From: Rhodocyclaceae bacterium
Lineage (GTDB): Bacteria > Pseudomonadota > Gammaproteobacteria > Burkholderiales > Rhodocyclaceae
Assembly: GCA_016702335.1 (NCBI GenBank)
Contig: JADJEF010000020.1
Span: 1,426,001-1,490,000, forward strand
DNA length: 64,000 nt
Direction: 5' to 3'
Shown here: one piece after another, positions 61,182 through 64,000 of the stretch
Numbering within the stretch: position 1 is the first letter of the stretch
Layout: each line of letters starts with the position of its first letter
Translations under genes and position numbers: made by a program
The notes under the pieces: model-generated
The model's input: the letters and a program-made list of their open reading frames with translations, nothing else
What the model was told of the DNA's origin: nothing
Database searches by the model: none

Positions 61182-63863
61182 ATGATCGTAGGCAAAAAGT
61201 ATGTGGCAAGCGAAATTGACTCCCGTTACGACGCCATCGTCATCGGCTCGGGGCTGGGCGGGCTGACTACGGCCGCGCTGATGGCCAACGCCGGCAAGAA
61301 GGTGCTGGTGCTTGAGCGTCACTACACCGCCGGCGGCTTCACGCATTCGTTCAAGCGCAAAGGCTACGAATGGGATGTCGGCGTGCATTACATCGGCGAG
61401 GTGCACAACCCGAATTCGCCTCTGCGTCGAGTCTTTGATGTGATCACCGACAGCCAACTTCAGTGGGCAAAGATGGATGATGTTTATGACAAGATCATCA
61501 TCAAGGATACGCACTACAACTTTGTCGCCGGGGCCGCCAACTTTCGCGAGGAACTACTCAAGTCTTTTCCTGATGCGCGCCAGCAGATCGATGCCTACCT
61601 GAAGCATATCCGTGCCGCCACGCGCAGCCTGCCAGTGCACTTTGGTCAGCGCTATTTGCCACGACACTTGCAAGGCGTTGTCGGTGGGCTGGTGAGTCGG
61701 GCCAGCGGCGATTACTTCAGTCGTACCACCAAGGCAGTGATGGCCGACTTCATCCACGACCCCAAACTCGCCAGCGTGCTCTGTGGCCAGTGGGGCGACT
61801 ACGGCATGCCGCCGGCGCAATCCAGTTTCGCCATGCACGCCGTGGTGGCGCAGCACTACCTTGGCGGCGCCAACTTTCCGGTCGGTGGTGCATCGCAGAT
61901 TGCCCACCATATTGAGCCGGTGATCGAGCGCGCGGGCGGGCGTGTGGTGGTCAATGCCGAGGTGGAGCAGATCCTGATCGAGGGCGATCGCGCTATCGGC
62001 GTGCGCATGGCCAACGGCGACGAAATTCTGTGCGAAAGCGTCATCAGCGCCGCCGGCCTGTACAACACCTACGGCAAGCTGATGCCCGAAGAAGTGGGCA
62101 CGCGGCTGAAGCTCGCAGAAAAGCTGACGAGCCTTAAGCCTTCGGTCGCGCATCTGGGGCTGTACATCGGCATCACCGGCTCGGCCCAAGAACTGGCGCT
62201 GGAGCAGGCCAACATGTGGATCTATCGCGGCTACGATCACGACAAAGAACTGGCTAAATTTCTGGCCAGGCCGAACACCCATTTCCCGCTCAACTACATC
62301 TCCTTTCCCTCGTCGAAAGACCCGGCGTGGGACAGCCACTACCCGGGAAAATCGACCGTCGATGTGATTTCGCTGGCCCCCTATGAATGGTTCAAGCCAT
62401 GGGAAAACAAGCCGTGGAACAAGCGCGGGGCGGACTACGAGGCTTTCAAAGCTATGCTCGCCGAGAAGCTGCTGGCCGATGTGTACAAGCATGTGCCCCA
62501 GGTGCGCGGCAAGGTCGACTATTACGAGTTGTCGACGCCCTTGTCGACGGCGCATTTCAACAACTGCGCGCAAGGCCAAGTGTATGGGCTGGAGCACACG
62601 CCCGAGCGCTTCGCGCAAAGCTGGGTCAAGCCGCATACGCCGATCAAGGGTCTGTACCTGACGGGGCAGGACATCCTGTTCTGTGGTGTCGCCTCGGCCA
62701 TGATGGCGGGTGCCATGACGGCCACCACGGTGCTGGGTGCGGCAGCGCTCAAGGTGGTGCCCGGGTTTATTGCGCCTCAGCAAGCGTGGCCGAGAAGCAT
62801 TCCCTTCATTTCCACGAAGGCAAAGGCGGAGCACACCACCAAGCTGGCCCCGCCCAAGCCGAAGCAGCGTGCCTTTACGGCGAAATGTCTCGAGGTGCTC
62901 GACCTTACCCACGACGTGAAAGCCTTTCGCTTTGCCGATGCCAGCGGTGACGCGCTGGACTATCAGCCCGGCCAGTTCGTCACACTGGCGCTGGACATCG
63001 CAGGCAAGAAGGTGTTCCGTTCCTACACGATGTCCTCAACACCGACCCAAGCCGGCTATTTCGAACTGACCGTAAAGCGCGTCGACGGCGGGTTGGTATC
63101 GAACTGGCTATGCGATCAGCTCACCGTGGGTGCGTCAATCGCCATGACCGGCCCACACGGCCACTTCACCTGTGCACCGAAGCCGCGTAAGAAAGTGCTG
63201 TTCCTCTCGGCGGGTAGCGGAGTCACGCCCATGCTCTCGATGGCGCGCTGGTTGCGCGACACGGCAAACGACGCCGATATCGTCTATTTTCACTGCGCCC
63301 GCACCGCCGATGATCTGATCGTTCCTGAAGAAGTCGCGGCGTTGGTGGCCGAAAACCCGCGCTTTGTGCAGCACATCAGCCTGACGCGCAGCCGCAAAAA
63401 AGACAAGTGGCGGGGCCTCACCGGCTATCTGGATGCCGCGATGCTGGCGCAGATCGCACCCGATTTCGCCGAGCGCGAGGTGTATAGCTGTGGTCCGACG
63501 GGCTTCATGGCTGGCAGCAAAGCCGTGTTCGAAAACGCCGGCTTTCCGATGCGCCGCTTTCATGAGGAGAGTTTTGGCAGCACGAACAGTGTCGACGCGA
63601 GCGGCGGAACATTGTGCTTCGCCAACTCGGGCATCGAAATCGCGTGTGGCGGCCAGCAAAGCATTCTGGATTTGGCGGATCAGGCGGGGGTCACGATTGC
63701 CAGCGCCTGCCGCACCGGTGACTGTGGCGAATGCAAGGTGCGCAAGCTGTCCGGTGACGCGCCCATGGCCAACACGGCGGGTCTCGATGCTCATGCGGTG
63801 GAAGAGGGCTACGTTTTAACCTGTGTCAGCTTTGTCAGTGGTAAGGTACGGCTTGCCGCTTGA
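61182..63863 (+). CDS. CrtI/RetSat-like oxidoreductase fused to FNR and [2Fe-2S] domains
   Basis: This 893-residue fusion has an N-terminal part (about 1-525) that is an FAD enzyme of the phytoene-desaturase/retinol-saturase type. It has the dinucleotide motif VIGSGLGGLTTAALMANAG near 20-38, GGFTHSFKRKGYEWDVGVHY, and the late PIKGLYLTGQDILFCGVAS. The second part (about 560-790) is an FAD-NAD(P) reductase (FRSYTMSSTP, LSAGSGVTPMLSMARW). The end (about 805-893) is a ferredoxin with Cys843, Cys848 and Cys851 in CRTGDCGEC and Cys881 in VLTCVSF. It is probably a self-sufficient double-bond reductase or desaturase. It is under the MarR sites, and an SRPBCC gene follows. Confidence 0.9.
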   Translation: MIVGKKYVASEIDSRYDAIVIGSGLGGLTTAALMANAGKKVLVLERHYTAGGFTHSFKRKGYEWDVGVHYIGEVHNPNSPLRRVFDVITDSQLQWAKMDDVYDKIIIKDTHYNFVAGAANFREELLKSFPDARQQIDAYLKHIRAATRSLPVHFGQRYLPRHLQGVVGGLVSRASGDYFSRTTKAVMADFIHDPKLASVLCGQWGDYGMPPAQSSFAMHAVVAQHYLGGANFPVGGASQIAHHIEPVIERAGGRVVVNAEVEQILIEGDRAIGVRMANGDEILCESVISAAGLYNTYGKLMPEEVGTRLKLAEKLTSLKPSVAHLGLYIGITGSAQELALEQANMWIYRGYDHDKELAKFLARPNTHFPLNYISFPSSKDPAWDSHYPGKSTVDVISLAPYEWFKPWENKPWNKRGADYEAFKAMLAEKLLADVYKHVPQVRGKVDYYELSTPLSTAHFNNCAQGQVYGLEHTPERFAQSWVKPHTPIKGLYLTGQDILFCGVASAMMAGAMTATTVLGAAALKVVPGFIAPQQAWPRSIPFISTKAKAEHTTKLAPPKPKQRAFTAKCLEVLDLTHDVKAFRFADASGDALDYQPGQFVTLALDIAGKKVFRSYTMSSTPTQAGYFELTVKRVDGGLVSNWLCDQLTVGASIAMTGPHGHFTCAPKPRKKVLFLSAGSGVTPMLSMARWLRDTANDADIVYFHCARTADDLIVPEEVAALVAENPRFVQHISLTRSRKKDKWRGLTGYLDAAMLAQIAPDFAEREVYSCGPTGFMAGSKAVFENAGFPMRRFHEESFGSTNSVDASGGTLCFANSGIEIACGGQQSILDLADQAGVTIASACRTGDCGECKVRKLSGDAPMANTAGLDAHAVEEGYVLTCVSFVSGKVRLAA

Positions 63864-63888
63864 CGCCCTGCACTCGGAAACATCTGCC

Positions 63889-64000
63889 ATGAACCCGCTC
63901 ATTACTCTGGACGAAACCATTGAAGTCGACCGCCCTTTGCACGAGGTGTTCGCCTACATTTCCGACTTCCCCCGCATCGAGGAATGGGACCCGGGAGTCG
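63889..64000 (+). CDS. SRPBCC-family protein (5' part, cut by window end)
   Basis: The first 37 codons (start ATG 63889) read EVDRPLHEVFAYISDFPRIE then EWDPG. This is the typical start of a START/polyketide-cyclase-type ligand-binding fold: beta strand, VFAYISD helix and the following EWDP loop. It follows the saturase fusion by 25 bases and is probably in the same MarR-controlled operon. The rest lies beyond the window. Confidence 0.75.
   Translation, partial: MNPLITLDETIEVDRPLHEVFAYISDFPRIEEWDPGV

Overview
This is a GC-rich, densely packed chromosomal window with about 54 protein genes, one of them cut by the right edge. Short intergenic gaps, frequent ATGA/TAATG overlaps, a CheY-CheZ pair, a LivKHMGF importer, PqiABC, a ThrH-type phosphatase, HemJ, PPK2 and many flavin/[2Fe-2S] reductases fit a free-living, respiring betaproteobacterium, possibly of the Rhodocyclales. 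That placement is inferred from gene content and not proven. I saw no rRNA, tRNA, CRISPR array, phage or transposase gene.

Layout. 0-5.5 kb: acyl-CoA dehydrogenase with a strong terminator, then a pqiA-pqiA-pqiB-pqiC envelope lipid-transport operon. 5.6-10.3 kb: membrane diguanylate cyclase, then a minus-strand SDR/iron-alcohol-dehydrogenase pair. 10.6-21 kb: ilvD, cheY-cheZ, a small cytochrome c, a branched-chain amino acid type ABC importer and a chemoreceptor. 21-25 kb: ferredoxin-reductase, an SDR-hemJ-RNA methyltransferase operon and thrH. 25.4-31.3 kb: a probable type XI (Slam-like) outer-membrane translocon, a FecR-domain protein with a TbpB-like C-terminal barrel as probable cargo, and two glycosyltransferases (GT4 and TPR-GT41). 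31.4-38 kb: MAPEG protein, PhoX phosphatase, AmpG-like permease, AAA+ ATPase, EamA exporter and a small membrane protein. 38-48 kb: exported TPR-CHAT protein, SulP transporter, and two histidine kinases flanking an RlmN-family methylase. 48-51.5 kb: a compact redox operon (membrane-anchored NAD(P)H reductase, cytochrome b, octaheme cytochrome c, CDF metal exporter). 51.6-56.5 kb: minus-strand ppk2-paiB-midA-membrane protein operon and a LysR regulator. 56.7-64 kb: AhpD-like protein, a PNPOx-reductase-ferredoxin fusion and a GST, then a lactonase-like hydrolase, a MarR regulator with two operator palindromes, a saturase-reductase-ferredoxin fusion and an SRPBCC protein.

The strongest unexplained signals are as follows. 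First, a 32-bp dispersed repeat occurs in nine copies. Six lie between genes, mostly convergent ones. Three lie inside reading frames (ilvD, the MidA-family gene and the PNPOx fusion), where they encode short peptides in frame. Second, the Slam-like/FecR/TbpB-like/GT41 locus looks like a secreted and possibly glycosylated surface-protein system. Third, the reductase-cytochrome b-octaheme operon, and the very long saturase with its own built-in electron-transfer chain under a MarR switch, look like little-described redox modules. Domain calls come from motif reading only; no database search was run.
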